Assembly: GCA_943736015.1 (NCBI GenBank)
Contig: OX031061.1
Coordinates: forward strand, 60,270,192-60,334,191
DNA: 64,000 nt
Source of the DNA: Tridacna crocea
Lineage: Eukaryota > Mollusca > Bivalvia > Cardiida > Cardiidae
Direction: 5' to 3'
Shown here in pieces: positions 42,989-53,461 of this stretch. Below the pieces are notes generated by a model that worked only from the letters and a program-made list of their open reading frames with translations, ran no database searches and had not been told where the DNA came from. The position numbers and the translations under genes were made by a program. How positions within the stretch are numbered: position 1 is the stretch's first letter; each line of letters opens with the position of its first letter.

Positions 42989-43222
42989 TTAAAAACTCTT
43001 TACCAAACGACAAAATTTTTGACTTGACCAAATTAAAGCATTTGCAGACGACAAAATAAATGTAGCTCAAGTGATGATTTCTATTTCTGGTAGGATAATA
43101 GAAAACATTGTGGAAAAGGAGAAAATGCTGGTTACCAGCATTTTCTCCTTTACCCACAATGTTGTCAAAAGGCTTTATCTCCCAGGGTTGTTAAAACTCG
43201 ATATTATGTAGGTAAAGGTTAA
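42989..43222 (-). repeat. Family A MITE, full length
   Basis: TTAAAAACTCTTTACCAAAC ... AGGTAAAGGTTAA; palindrome 43,099-43,165 with minor unpaired changes. Confidence 0.88.
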
Positions 43223-43402
43223 TACAAGCATTGTTTTCTTTTTCCACAATATTCTCGGTGTGATATATAACAAATAAATTCCAAACCACAAATTGATGCT
43301 CGATTCTGTCTACTGTGGAAGGATGTATGCCTAAAGGTAGGCTGTAAACTCTCAAGTATTGAAGTTTATACGTCTTCTCTCTTAATTGTAATGAACGATT
43401 CC

Positions 43403-43605
43403 TTTACCCATTACCACAAAATCCCTACTTTTGACGACCCTGAAAAGATGCCTTTAAAAACATTGTGGGAAAAGGAGAAAATGCTGGTAACCAGCATTTT
43501 CTCCTTTTCCCACAATGTTTTCTGTCCATCACAAAACATATTTCAAATTTTCTGTCACTTTTATGTTGTCGTCTGCAAATTTGGACAAACCTAGTAATGA
43601 GTTAA
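43403..43605 (+). repeat. Family A MITE
   Basis: Left target TTTA, right end AATGAGTTAA; palindrome 43,457-43,523 is uninterrupted. A 25-bp deletion lies near the right end. Confidence 0.85.
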
Positions 43606-43624
43606 ACACTTCGAACGTTACGTC

Positions 43625-43720
43625 ATAAAGGAGACAACCTTTGAAGACATTGAGGAAAAAAGAAAAAAAAATGCTCGTAACGAGAAACAACTTCTTTTAC
43701 TGCATTCTTTGTACATATAA
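43625..43720 (+). repeat. Family A2 remnant
   Basis: AAGACATTGAGG ... ATGCTCGTAACGAG. Only the core remains. Confidence 0.5.
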
Positions 43721-43924
43721 TAAGGTATGGTAAAATAATTAGTGTTAATAAAAAGTATTTCTAGATATACTTTCTAGTCTATGGCTGTGAAATTCGTTGA
43801 GGGAATTAAAAAGATTCGATAAAAAGTGGGGGAGGCAATTCTAATAGATTTATCCCATTTAGTTCTCAGTAAATGACGTAGACCTTTATAGTCGTTTAAA
43901 GAGGGCCGAGACAACCAAACTTGC

Positions 43925-44222
43925 CGGGTCCTTTGGCCACGATACCTAGCTTGATTGATTGATTGAATAATTGTATAGTATAGTGCACCCATCCATGCTT
44001 TCCTTGAACCTTTTTTATCAGTACTCAGCACAATTTTCTTTCCAGGCCACTGACTCCTTTCCCACATGATCATCGTCAAAACAATGATCAGTGGTGGGAG
44101 AGGAATGAATCCTGTCGCAGTGATTATCATCAATCCTCGGAAAGAAATTGGTCGAGCTAGGGATCGTAGCCAGGGATCGTAGCCAGAGATCGAACCCTGG
44201 CCCCGTACCAGGATACCGGGCA
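43925..44222 (-). repeat. SINE-3 (tRNA-derived)
   Basis: Colinear with 16,385-16,712, including CCAGGCCACTGACTCC and GTCGCAGTGATTATCATC; the AGGGATCGTAGCC unit of the head is duplicated near 44,158-44,185. Confidence 0.75.
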
Positions 44223-44317
44223 AGAATTAGAGTGAATGCCAGATTTGATCGCACTTTTGATTAGTCTGATCTTTATCACCCTCCAAAAAAGCTTCAAACT
44301 TGTACTCAGTATCTAGT

Positions 44318-44470
44318 TTATCCCTATACCAAACGATCCCCAGATTTGATGATTCCGTGGAGGAAAGCTTTTGAAAACAGTGAGGCAAGATGTGAAAAAG
44401 GTGTCCGCCAAGCCCAATTCCCCTTTTCCTGCAATGTTTTTAACATTTTCCAACAGACCTCGTCAAAAGA
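44318..44470 (+). repeat. Family A relic
   Basis: TTTATCCCTATACCAAACGAT, GAAAACAGTGAGGCAAG, TTCCTGCAATGTTTTT; arms no longer pair. Confidence 0.45.
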
Positions 44471-44668
44471 TGGGCAATTTATTTCACACCTGCAATTTAA
44501 CGTCCAATGAAATCGTTTTAATACTATCACGTGATTACAGAATATCTCAGTCCATATTAGACGCTGTAGGATTTTCCAGAACGAGGCTAGAGTCCAAAAT
44601 GGATTTTTCAGAACGAAGTTATAGTCCCAAATGTCGATACTGGACCAGGAGAGCAGTCTACCAAAGTC

Positions 44669-44780
44669 CACAGTGTAGGACCGGAAGTGTACAGTGTTTG
44701 AGATTGTATGTTACTTGGGAGTCTGTACAGTGGCGAAATGTCACTTGATTCTAGAAATAGTGTTTACACGGTAAGTGAAG
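44669..44780 (+). repeat. Left terminal inverted repeat of the 6.2-kb element
   Basis: Contains heptamer-like CACAGTG, then GTACAGTGTTTGAGATTG and GTCTGTACAGTGG. It ends near TTACACGGTAAGTGAAG. Confidence 0.85.
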
Positions 44781-44952
44781 TTAGTATTTTTTTTTTTTTT
44801 TTCATTTATCTTTATATTTGATTGAATTCTTTCCATCCGCTTGTACTTTTGATATATATTAAACATGCCAGGCACCTGATCGTGCAAGTTGTGAACTTAA
44901 AAGCGATTAAAATGACGAAATTCCTGCATGTCTACCAACAGAATTTTGTACT

Positions 44953-45020
44953 GTCACTTGGAAAGCAATAGTTTAGATTTGTACTGTCACTTGACATGAT
45001 TTTGTACTGTCACTTGAATC
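44953..45020 (+). repeat. Subterminal motif cluster (left)
   Basis: Three copies of TGTACTGTCACTTG at about 44,949, 44,980 and 45,004. Candidate transposase-binding sites. Confidence 0.6.
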
Positions 45021-45214
45021 CGTTCTCAAACTTATTTTGTTTTTTAATAAGGAATTTGGACACTATACAAAAAAATCTTGTTTGCTTTGACCTCGTATGT
45101 TGACCCACATGATAGACACAGAGAAATGAAATCGACACATAAAGTGGTACTGCTTTTCTGTTGTGTCTTCTAGCTGAAAATAGATTATATTTCAAGTGTG
45201 GCCTCATACGCACT

Positions 45215-45366
45215 TGTCCAATTTATAGGATTTGTCTGTGGAAGAAAGAAAACATTGCAGAAAAGGAGAAATTGCTCCTTACAAGCAATTTCTCCTTCAC
45301 CCGCAATGTTTGCACATGCTTCTGCCTCAGGGTCGTAAAAAAGATAGCTTATCTTGTATGGGTTAA
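45215..45366 (-). repeat. Family A2 MITE, partial
   Basis: Palindrome (AAACATTGCAG ... CACCCGCAATGTTT) with the A2 apex AAATTGCTC. The change from ATTGTG to ATTGC occurs on both arms. Right end TGTATGGGTTAA; the left end is missing. Confidence 0.65.
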
Positions 45367-45949
45367 AAATGAAACAGATCCTGGATAGTGAGCCTGCAGC
45401 TTTAGAGGGAAATGAATCCAGGTCTTGGGTGTTTATTGTACACAGTTGCGTTAGCGAGACGTCGTCTGTGTCGGGGAAAATAAATTCTTTATAAAATATC
45501 TCGTCGTCAACCAGCTCAAAAGCATGCATCCATTGCTGAATCTAGCGCTTAAAAGAGCATGACCACAGACAATTGTTCTGAAACTAGTTCAAAGACAAAA
45601 TATAATAGGGGTGCATTACGACTCAAAACGCTCGTTCATACACCCCAAATCAAAGAGGCGTTGGGAACAGAGCTTTCTGTCATTCTTGTATGGCTCTTTC
45701 TACCTATCCGTAGCTGTCAGTCAATTAGAAAGTAGGACAAACTGTAAGTCAGGTATTGATCAATATATTTCATTTGTTTGAAATATATGATAAATAACTT
45801 ATACTGGCCAAAATTTACGTAAGTCGATACCGCGTGACGTGACCCTATCAATGTATTCAAACCAGTATGTTCTGAAGGATTACATAAGGCATTTTACTGC
45901 GAGTACTTGTGGCTTTTGTGTCGTTTGTGGCATTGGTTTTTTCATTCAA
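45367..45949. other. Interior of the 6.2-kb element, nothing coding recognised
   Basis: A minus-strand open frame (to 45,529) runs through a family A copy; its N-terminal part (HAFELVDDEIFYKEF...) is not recognised. Confidence 0.35.
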
Positions 45950-46560
45950 TTTTTAGTTCACCTGAGCAAGAAGTGCTCATGGAGAGCTTTTGTGATCGTG
46001 CTGTGTCTGTTGTCCTTTATCTCTCGTCCACGCGTCAACATTTACCTCGTTTGCACTCTATAGACCACAGTCTCAGGTAGGCTACTCATATAACTCGGTT
46101 GGATTTTTGTCTTGATGATATCGTGGATAAGTTTGAAATTGTAGGCTAAATATTTAAAGAAGATTGTGTGCACTTAATAGACCACTTTTATCAGCCCGAT
46201 ACGCTTGAAACTTGGTCAGAATGTTCGTGTTGATAATATCTTGGAAAAGTTTGAAAATTGGCCATGTCACTTTGTCAGTTACTCATAAACATTGGAAAGA
46301 TTGTCATGGTAATATCTCGTACAAATTTAAAATTTGGTCACACCAAGTCAAAAAGTAGGTCATAGGACTAAATCATAGAAAATCTTTTTGTGCACTCTTT
46401 CTGAGGCCACAATTTCGGCCTGGGGCTGTTAAAGATATGTCAGAATATCTGTCTTGATGATAGTAAAGGCAATCATAAAATTAGGTATTGAGGGGTCAAA
46501 AAGTAACTCACAGGGCTAAAACTCAGAAAAAAACCTTGTTTGTAGTCTCACGGGTAGGAA
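45950..46560 (+). repeat. Family K repeat, diverged
   Basis: Hairpin GTTCACCTGAGC ... GTGCTCATGGAGAGC, then units with CTTGGTCAGAATGTTCG, TGATAATATC and CACTCTTTCTGAGGCCAC as at 22,012. Confidence 0.5.
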
Positions 46561-46856
46561 ACTTCATGTTCAGAGCAAATGGCTCCGTTTAGTAAATACG
46601 TTGGTCTTCCGTTTCTGAAAATGTCGACTGAAACACAAACAAAAACAGGTAAGCTTGTCATTATTCGTAATCATATTTTTATGTCTTTGAAATTGAAAAA
46701 GGGAGAATGTCATACAATGATCTGGTCTTTCAACGTGTTTTTTTACAGAATGTAAAGTTGTAACAAATGTACGAAGTTGTCTGAATCTTTTGTGGCGTGG
46801 GTCGACCGTAGCCGAAATAATATGTCACGGACCTATATTCAGTCTATTATTGCCAT
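46561..46856. other. Interior of the 6.2-kb element, nothing recognised
   Basis: No open frame or repeat match seen. Confidence 0.35.
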
Positions 46857-47085
46857 TTAACCTTTTCCCAAACAGTCCCTGGTTTTTACGGGTCTGGAAT
46901 AGTAGCCTTTTGAAAACATTGTGGGAAAAGGAGAAAATGCTGGTAACCAGCATTTTCTCCTTTTCACACAATGTTTTCTACCCTATCATAGACAGAAATC
47001 ATCTTTTCAGCAAGAGTTGAATTGTCGTCTGCAAATGCTTTCAAGTTGGTCTAGTCCAAAGATTTGTCGTTTGGGAAAGGGTTAA
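46857..47085 (+). repeat. Family A MITE, full length
   Basis: TTAACCTTTTCCCAAACA ... TTTGGGAAAGGGTTAA; palindrome 46,913-46,979 with one mismatch (TTCACAC). Confidence 0.92.
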
Positions 47086-47578
47086 ATGGCAAAAAAGAGA
47101 GTCTTGCTGTCCTTAAAGCATGAATTTATGTCTTGAAATGTTATATTCAATGCTGGTAAAGAACTGAACAGAAATAACGCGAAAAAATGATAAAGAAGGG
47201 CTCTGAATATGTAAGTCAGAGGTGTTTTTACACACCATTAGGGTCTTGAGGCCAAAGGACTGACATAATACAGATAACTGTTCCCAAAGGCGATGTTACT
47301 TTTTTACTGGTTGCCTCTGACACAGATTTTGTGCGCAAGTTTGAACTCTCATAATTTAGCAAATAGAGCACAAAACTAGGATTCAAACGTACAAGTTGTT
47401 TGTGTATTTAATAACCCTTCATTTGAAATAAAAATATTTTCAATTTTAGTGGTGAACATAAGGGAAAACCGTGTATTTCATCTGTTACTCGAGTTGTTTA
47501 CATTCCCGAAAACACTTAAAATGGCTGCCATGCACGATAAATTTCCCATATTTACATGTCATAAACAACTTCTACAAG
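47086..47578. other. Interior of the 6.2-kb element, nothing recognised
   Basis: A 60-codon open frame (47,449 on) has no similarity I know. Confidence 0.35.
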
Positions 47579-47584
47579 CTTTTA

Positions 47585-48952
47585 TACGAAAGCCTACAAG
47601 TGTCAGAGTGAAGGTGATTTTTTTTCTTTAAACACGTTATAACGTGAATTTCAAACACGTTGTAACGCAAAAAAAAGTCAAACTAACGCGAAAATTCTCG
47701 TAATAACGTGTTTACAAACGGGTAATAACGCAAAAAATGTCGCACTAACGCGAAAATTCTCGTAATAACGTGTTTAAAAACACGTTACAACGCAAAAAAA
47801 GTCGCAGTAACGCGAAAATTCTCGTAAGAACGTGTTTTAAAACACGTAATAACGCAAAACAAAAGTCGCAGTAACGCGAAAATTCTCGTAATAACGTGTT
47901 TTAAAACACGTAATAACGCAAAACAAAAGTCGCAGTAACGAGAAAAATTCTCGTAATAACGTGTTTTAAAACACGTAATAACGCAAAACAAAAGTCGCAG
48001 TAAGGCGAAAATTCTAGTAAGACCTATAATCATGTGATAACTAACTTGGTATCATACATCACGGGGATGTAATAAGTCCCCTTTTTCTAGAGCAGGGCTC
48101 ATTTGATTTTGTTTGTTCATGAGAATTGGAGTTTAACGCCATTTAGACAGCTTAGGTCACATTATGGCGCCCAAAGCATTGACGCATGTGTTTGTATTCT
48201 CACACCAGTACTGACACAACATTTTTTCCCCAAGCCACTTACTACTTTCTCACATGCATCAGAGATGAGAGGTTAAAAATCGCCGAAAAGGAAGTTCGCT
48301 GCAACCGGCTATGAACCCACAAATTTCAGGTCACGAGTCAGAACTACCGGACCGTACTCAAAAATATTAGATTATAGCCCTGTAATAATGGTGTTCGCAC
48401 CAAGATTAACTTCTTCATATCTATGGTGCCTCATAAGGACCATTACGACTTTGCAATTAATTCCAATGTACCGGCGAAAAGACCGATTGATAAAATCATC
48501 GGTAAACTAGAGGCCCGGGCAAGATGCACCGGGTCTATCGTGTGAATGGCCTTAGACAAGGCACTTCAAAGCCCTACCATTGTACTGATGAATTCACTGA
48601 TATAGTTTCATGAATTTGCGTTAGTGCGACTTTTTTCGCGTTATAACGTGTTATAAATTCACGTAATAACGAGGATTTTTGCGTTAGTGCGACTTTTTTT
48701 CGCGTTATAACGTGTTTTATATTCACGTTATAACGCGAATTTTCGCGTTAGTGCGACTTTTTTCGCGTTATTACGTGTTTTATATTCACGTTATAACGCG
48801 AATTTTCGCGTTAGTGCGACTTTTTTCGCGTTAGTACGTGTTTTATATTCACGTTATAACGCGAATTTTCGCGTAAGTGCGACTTTTTTCGCGTTATAAC
48901 ATGTTTTTATTTTTTTTCTTATAGTTCATTTTGACCCTTATAGGCTTTCGTA
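47585..48952. mobile_element. Foldback element with inverted tandem arrays
   Basis: 1,368 bp. The ends TACGAAAGCCTACAAGTG and (complemented) TACGAAAGCCTATAAGGG are inverted repeats, flanked by CTTTTA (47,579-47,584 and 48,953-48,958), a probable 6-bp target duplication. Inside each end is a tandem array of about 62-65-bp units built of CGCGTTATAACGTGTTTTA, CACGTTATAACGCGAA and GTGCGACTTTTTT. The two arrays (47,630-48,015 and 48,608-48,905) are inverted relative to each other. The middle holds a SINE-2 (48,110-48,360) and another SINE-like tail (48,480-48,600). Inverted subterminal tandem arrays are typical of foldback elements; the transposase family is unknown. Confidence 0.75.
48110..48360 (-). 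repeat. SINE-2 (tRNA-derived), inside the foldback element
   Basis: GACAGCTTAGGTCACATTATGG ... CTTTCTCACATGCATCAG ... CAACCGGCTATGAACCC; the head is partly lost. Confidence 0.7.
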
Positions 48953-49013
48953 CTTTTAAGATGATGAAAGGTTTAATAATCTACCTTTGGTTATTTTATT
49001 TACTTATATTTAG

Positions 49014-49305
49014 GCCCTCCCGGGTGGCTCAGTGGTGAAAGTGTCAGACTCATGACTTTGTGGTTGTGAGTCCGATACCCGGTTGAGGCAGACTTTCTTT
49101 CCGGCGTGATTTGGCCTCTCACGTCTGCTGAAGCATGTGAGAAAAGTAGTCGGTGGTTTTGGAAAGAAAGTTGTGTAAGTACCGGTGTGAGAAAGCCAGG
49201 AAACACATGTGCGAAACACAGTCAACGACGCCATGACATGACCTTAGCTGTTAAAGTGGCGTTAAACCCCAATACAACCAACCAACCAACCAACTTATAT
49301 TTAGT
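49014..49305 (+). repeat. SINE-2 (tRNA-derived), best copy
   Basis: Head CCTCCCGGGTGGCTCAGTGG (A box) and GTCCGATACCCGG (B-box-like). The body has CCTCTCACGTCTGCTGAAGC and TTGTGTAAGTACCGGTGTG, the tail GTGGCGTTAAACCCC, and a terminal AACC repeat (CAACCAACCAACC). Confidence 0.82.
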
Positions 49306-49714
49306 TGCATTTGGCTGCAATACAGATTAAACCGACGAAACAGAAAGGCAGTATAGAGCTCTACCTTTGCTGCCAGAAAATTTTCGACGGACTTGAGACG
49401 GTACGGTGCACAATAAATGTCCATATGTGAAAAGAAAATCACCGTAGCGTCTCATTATTGAGCCTACTCAACCTTTTAGACACAGGCAGGGTGTAGCTGA
49501 ATAAGACAGGACTTGTATCCATCATCATTCAAGTTTTATTATGAAACAAGCAGTGTATATGAAATAGGCTGTCATCCATTCTATCTGGACAGTTTTGGGT
49601 GGTCTGAAAAAGTAGGGTGTGCATATTATGAAATCTTTGCCGAGATAGTTCAATATGGTTTTAGAATTGTCTGAAGTTAAAGCTTATACCAGTCAAAATC
49701 TATAGTCGTTAAAG
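49306..49714. other. Interior of the 6.2-kb element, nothing recognised
   Basis: No supportable gene or repeat. Confidence 0.35.
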
Positions 49715-49975
49715 ATGTTCTCGCCGAGCCCCGGTAGCTGTGGTCTCGATCCCGGTCTCGGCCATTTTCTTTCCCTGGATTGATAATAGTCATTGCGACA
49801 GGATTCATTCCTCTCCCGCTGCAGACCATTATTTCGATGATGACTATGAGAGAAAGCGGCCCATGGCTTGGAAAGAAAATTGTACGAGTAATGGTTATAA
49901 ATGAGACTCCAGGAAAGCATGGATAGCTGCACTGGCCGCTGCGATATAACTGAAATAATGTTGATACAATCAATT
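49715..49975 (-). repeat. SINE-3 (tRNA-derived)
   Basis: Colinear with 16,385-16,712 (CGAGCCCCGGTAGC ... GGCCCATGGCTTGG ... GGCCGCTGCGATATAACTG). Confidence 0.75.
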
Positions 49976-50332
49976 ACTTAGGTGTTCTCAAGCATAAAGA
50001 CAGCTTAAAAAATTTTGCGATCTATATCAAAGCGCGCTTCATGCAGCAGGGTACAAGACGGTAGTAGTCAGTTATAGAACTTGAAAGTTGCTCCTGTTTC
50101 CATGGTGCAGTTATCTTACTGGGATTTTCAGTGTCTAATAAAGTATTCGAGTATCATAGCAAGTAAAACCAACATTTCAGGGAGCATCTGTCAAATCAAC
50201 CTACTTAAAAGTTGGTCAAACAAGTCAGAGTCTCATATCACTTCAAATAAACAATTTTTTGTCGAATTTCCCTTTTCATTCTACGTAATAAAAGACACGC
50301 TCTTCATGTCACTGTACAGAATAAATAGTGTA

Positions 50333-50385
50333 GATCTCAAGTGACTGTACAACAGCTTATCAAGTGACAGTACAAATTCCCTAGG
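50333..50385 (-). repeat. Subterminal motif cluster (right)
   Basis: CAAGTGACTGTACA and CAAGTGACAGTACA are inverted counterparts of the left cluster. Confidence 0.6.
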
Positions 50386-50719
50386 TTGCCATGCCATTTT
50401 AAACGAACGATTAGGAGGATTGCAGTCGATTTTGTTACCAATTCTTTACATGTTTTCAAAAAAAAGTGAATAAAGAAAATGTCTATACATATTTCGTTCA
50501 GCAAAACAGCTTTTAAGGATGATTAATCAAACAAAATACCTCGTTGTTTTGAGCAAAATCATCCGTATTTTAGTATGGTTACATGGTCAAAGCATCACCA
50601 TATCTCCAGAAACGCTTTTCAGAGCACATGAGTGTTTCTGATACGGTCTGTGATTAACAAACAAACAACTGGATATCAAGGTTTTATAATAGCTATCAAA
50701 ATAAATGAAAAATCACCAG

Positions 50720-50832
50720 CTTGACTTACCGTGTGATAGCAATTGTCAACGACCAAGTGACATTTCACCACTGTACAGACTCCCAAGTGACATACAATCT
50801 CAAACACTGTACACTTCCGGTCCTACACCGTG
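50720..50832 (-). repeat. Right terminal inverted repeat of the 6.2-kb element
   Basis: Complement of the left end, about 90% identical over the outer 75 bp by eye, ending CCTACACCGTG. Confidence 0.85.
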
Positions 50833-50837
50833 AAGTC

Positions 50838-51513
50838 TGTTCTAAAATAGCAACTACAAAACCCTCTTTTGATATGTTTTTATGTAGTTATTCAAATTGA
50901 AATGGCCCTATACTTGTCAGTACGGAAGCGTGAAATACAGAGGGCATTTAACATGCTTGGATACAATACTGAATTCAGTTAGATTCGTACACTACAGAAC
51001 CAGTCTATACTTTATACTCCGCTGTCGCCTCGTCCAACATGACTGATTATGCAGTGTACTCATCCAATAGAATTCAGTATTGAAACAAAGCACGTTAAAT
51101 AACCTCATATAATTTTATGTCATTTGTGTCGAGTAATAAATCGTAGTGACCACCTCAGTGGTAAAGTTCTCTCCTCACAACTAGGCCGATTTCGTAACCT
51201 CGTCCGTATAACGGTCGTTTCCATTTGAAATACGAATCACTTGATCTTATACATGGCACGCCAAAGTCAGTCGTTCAGGAACGACATAAACAACCTCGAT
51301 GAAGTTATTTACATCTGTCTATCTGTCGGTGAAAACTTCAATCGGAAAATTTTGATAAACACCACTTTAAGTAATGAATATACGAACTGTTTGTCAACTC
51401 AGCTGAAATATAGTAAGAAAGGTTTCGACAGAAAATTGAAACTGAAATTTTCTATTTTAAGAGGAGGCGTACAATTTTCAGAACGGTAAACTGGCGTATT
51501 TCCGGGTATGTAC
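50838..51513. other. No gene seen
   Basis: Flank of the 6.2-kb element; an 82-codon open frame at 51,241-51,489 is not recognised. Confidence 0.35.
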
Positions 51514-52020
51514 AGATCTGGTGCATATCAATCCACCGGAAACAGCCGAGGGATTTGATGGCTCCCATTACCCGAGGTATGCCGAATGCTCCTTGTACGT
51601 GGGTCCTGTGTGGCTCATTAAGTGTAGGACCCGTGTTCTGGAGGCCCTGGGCCCGTATTTACCGACCATTCTTAAGAAACTTCTTTGTCTTATTCTCCAA
51701 GATTTTCTAACTTTGAAAGTAAAACAGCTTCTGATTGGCTAAACCATTTGGTTTAGCCAATCAGAAGCTGTGTTACTTTCAAACATAGATAATTCTGGAG
51801 AATTACACAAAGAATGCTCTTAAGAATGTTTGGTGAATACGGCCCTGGGCTCGAGTCACAATGGCTTTACTTTGTTTTTCTAAGGCGTGACCTTTGGCAA
51901 GGCACTTTAGAGCCCCAGCCTAGTACAGGTGAAACCCACAGGATACATGAATATGTGAGCTGTAGCCTTAAATATGACTGAAATACTGTTGAAAGCGGCG
52001 TATCGCGTTTCAAATAAACA
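51514..52020 (+). repeat. SINE-like repeat split by family B
   Basis: The two sides (AAACAGCCGAGGGATTTGATGG ... and ...GGCGTGACCTTTGGCAAGGC, TTGAAAGCGGCGTATCGCG) read through when the family B element is removed. The TTTGGCAAGGCACTT motif recurs at 48,551 in the foldback element. Confidence 0.5.
51648..51847. repeat. Family B MITE, complete
   Basis: GGGCCCGTATTTACCGACC ... TTTGGTGAATACGGCCC with the usual centre. Confidence 0.85.
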
Positions 52021-52156
52021 AACAAAATCACCTTGTACGGTTGTCTAATTCAGATAAATATTTTCCGCGCGGCATGTTTATAGAGAAAATAAAAGATGAA
52101 TTGTTACCATTTCCAGGAAAATACTTAATCGCAACAAACGAACTTTTAACGAGCCT

Positions 52157-52350
52157 CAACGCTTTCCCAAACGACAGATTTTAAGATTTTCAGACGACAA
52201 ATCTGAACTTAGTACATATGTCCTCAGATTCTCTGATATGGTACAAAACGATACTGGAACAAGATCATTACTGCTTAAATGCTGCTTTTCCGAAGATGTT
52301 TTCAGAAGCCTTTTCCCTACAGGGAAAGTGGAGATTGGTTGGTGAAATAC
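52157..52350 (-). repeat. Family A relic
   Basis: AACGCTTTCCCAAACGAC, TTTCAGACGACAAATCTG, AAGATGTTTTCAGAAGCC; palindrome lost. Confidence 0.45.
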
Positions 52351-52385
52351 TGTTTCTTTGGAAACAGATCACAAATGTAGGCCTA

Positions 52386-52614
52386 TTAACCCTTTCCCAA
52401 ACGACAAACTTTTGGACTAGACCAAATTGAAAGCATTTGCAGACGACAAATCAACTGTCCCTGAAAAGATTATTTCTGTCTATGATAGGGTAGAAAACAT
52501 TGTGAGAAAAGGAGAAAATGCTGGTTACCAGCATTTTCTCCTTTTCCCACAATGTTTTCAAAAGGCTTCTATTTCAGATCCGTAAAAACCAGGGATTGTT
52601 TGGGAAAGGGTTAA
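52386..52614 (-). repeat. Family A MITE, full length
   Basis: TTAACCCTTTCCCAAACG ... TTTGGGAAAGGGTTAA; palindrome 52,494-52,560 nearly perfect (one GTGAG mismatch). Confidence 0.92.
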
Positions 52615-52955
52615 TACTTAAAGAACTCTTTTATGCATGTGACCATATAAAGAAACATAGTATGCAACCCGAAAGAGCCTTATAATTTTTATAGGGTAGT
52701 TGTATTTGAGGGAGAAAAGCGAAACACTTGATCTACCGATGGGCCATTTTCTGTACTTCTAGTGTAAGTCACTGGACATGTATCATTATCCTACTGCAAG
52801 GAAATTTCTCATGATTTGATCGGATTATGCCCCCAACATATATAGAATGTATCATGTACACAGACAAGTATTGATGTCAGAGCACCAGCAGCCCCTTCGT
52901 GAGGAGGAGGAGGAGGAGGAGGTTGAGGTGGAATGACCTTAACCGCCGCCATTTT
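52615..52955. other. Flank of the Polinton; family E fragment and (GAG)n
   Basis: 52,795-52,885 matches the outer end of family E (TACTGCAAGGAAATTTCTCATG). 52,901-52,922 is a GAG repeat. No gene. Confidence 0.45.
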
Positions 52956-52996
52956 GGACGTCCTTCAGGTCACCAGGTCATCAGGTGATATCAGGA

Positions 52997-53294
52997 CTAA
53001 AAATAGAGCTAAAAATCAGGTCAAAGCGTGTTTTCGTCGTGTCATTACTAAAAATAGGTGTAGATGGAAGCATGTCGGTGCATGTTTTCGGTTGATTCTT
53101 GAAATAGATGACCTATTACCGCGTGACGTGAGAATGGTGGGTCATACGTGATTGGGTTGACATGTGTCAGCGTTAAACGTCTTTTCAAATTTAGCGCTCA
53201 TTTTGTAGCTTATGTATAAGCCCATATCGTGTGTACCATAGCGTGACACCTACCTTTCACCCCTTCACACGGTGCGTCTCTTCACTAAAAATAG
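52997..53294. promoter_or_regulatory. Three CTAAAAATAG (MEF2-type) motifs
   Basis: Exact CTAAAAATAG at 52,997-53,006, 53,048-53,057 and 53,285-53,294, plus a near match CTAAAAATCA at 53,009. This equals the MEF2 consensus YTAWWWWTAR. They lie upstream of the first Polinton gene. Function is inference. Confidence 0.45.
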
Positions 53295-53324
53295 TTACGA
53301 TAACTCGGTGACATAGAAAAACGC

Positions 53325-53331
53325 TATAAAT
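53325..53331 (+). promoter_or_regulatory. TATA-like box before the zinc-finger gene
   Basis: TATAAAT, with the expected start of transcription near 53,355, about 105 nt before the ATG at 53,462. Confidence 0.5.
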
Positions 53332-53461
53332 TCTGTCGCAAAAGAAATGTTAGATAAAGTGAAGGGACTGAAGGGGAACAAGCTACGACTTGCCATTATT
53401 CTCGCTGCTGGTTGGTTGATATTTTAGTAAGTTATAGTAACTACTATAGTCAGTAGCGACT

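Larger units (their letters stand above)
44669..50832. mobile_element. Transib/RAG-like non-autonomous element with 5-bp target duplication
   Basis: 6,164 bp. The left end starts CACAGTGTAGGACCGGAAGT; the right end complements to CACGGTGTAGGACCGGAAGT. The inverted ends are similar for about 110 bp (44,669-44,780 and 50,720-50,832). Both are directly flanked by AAGTC (44,664-44,668 and 50,833-50,837). A 5-bp duplication plus a CAC(A/G)GTG end is the signature of Transib and RAG-like transposons, whose ends resemble the V(D)J heptamer. Just inside each end, TGTACTGTCACTTG-type motifs recur in inverted orientation (three at 44,953-45,020; two at 50,333-50,385). The interior holds later insertions (families A, K, foldback, SINE-2, SINE-3) and no recognisable RAG1- or Transib-like core, so I read it as non-autonomous or gutted. 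The class assignment is inference from ends and target duplication only. Confidence 0.7.

Noticed and set aside
45185-45529. 114-codon minus-strand frame as a possible transposase piece in the 6.2-kb element
   Set aside because: Half of it is family A sequence; the rest has no RAG1- or Transib-like residues that I can see.
10443-52614. The dispersed hairpins as a CRISPR-like array
   Set aside because: The units are MITEs with TTAA target duplications, irregular spacing and both orientations, in a eukaryotic genome.
53347-53427. 26-codon open frame with a hydrophobic C-terminus before the first Polinton gene
   Set aside because: The only TATA-like box (53,325) would start transcription downstream of its ATG, and there is no comparative support.
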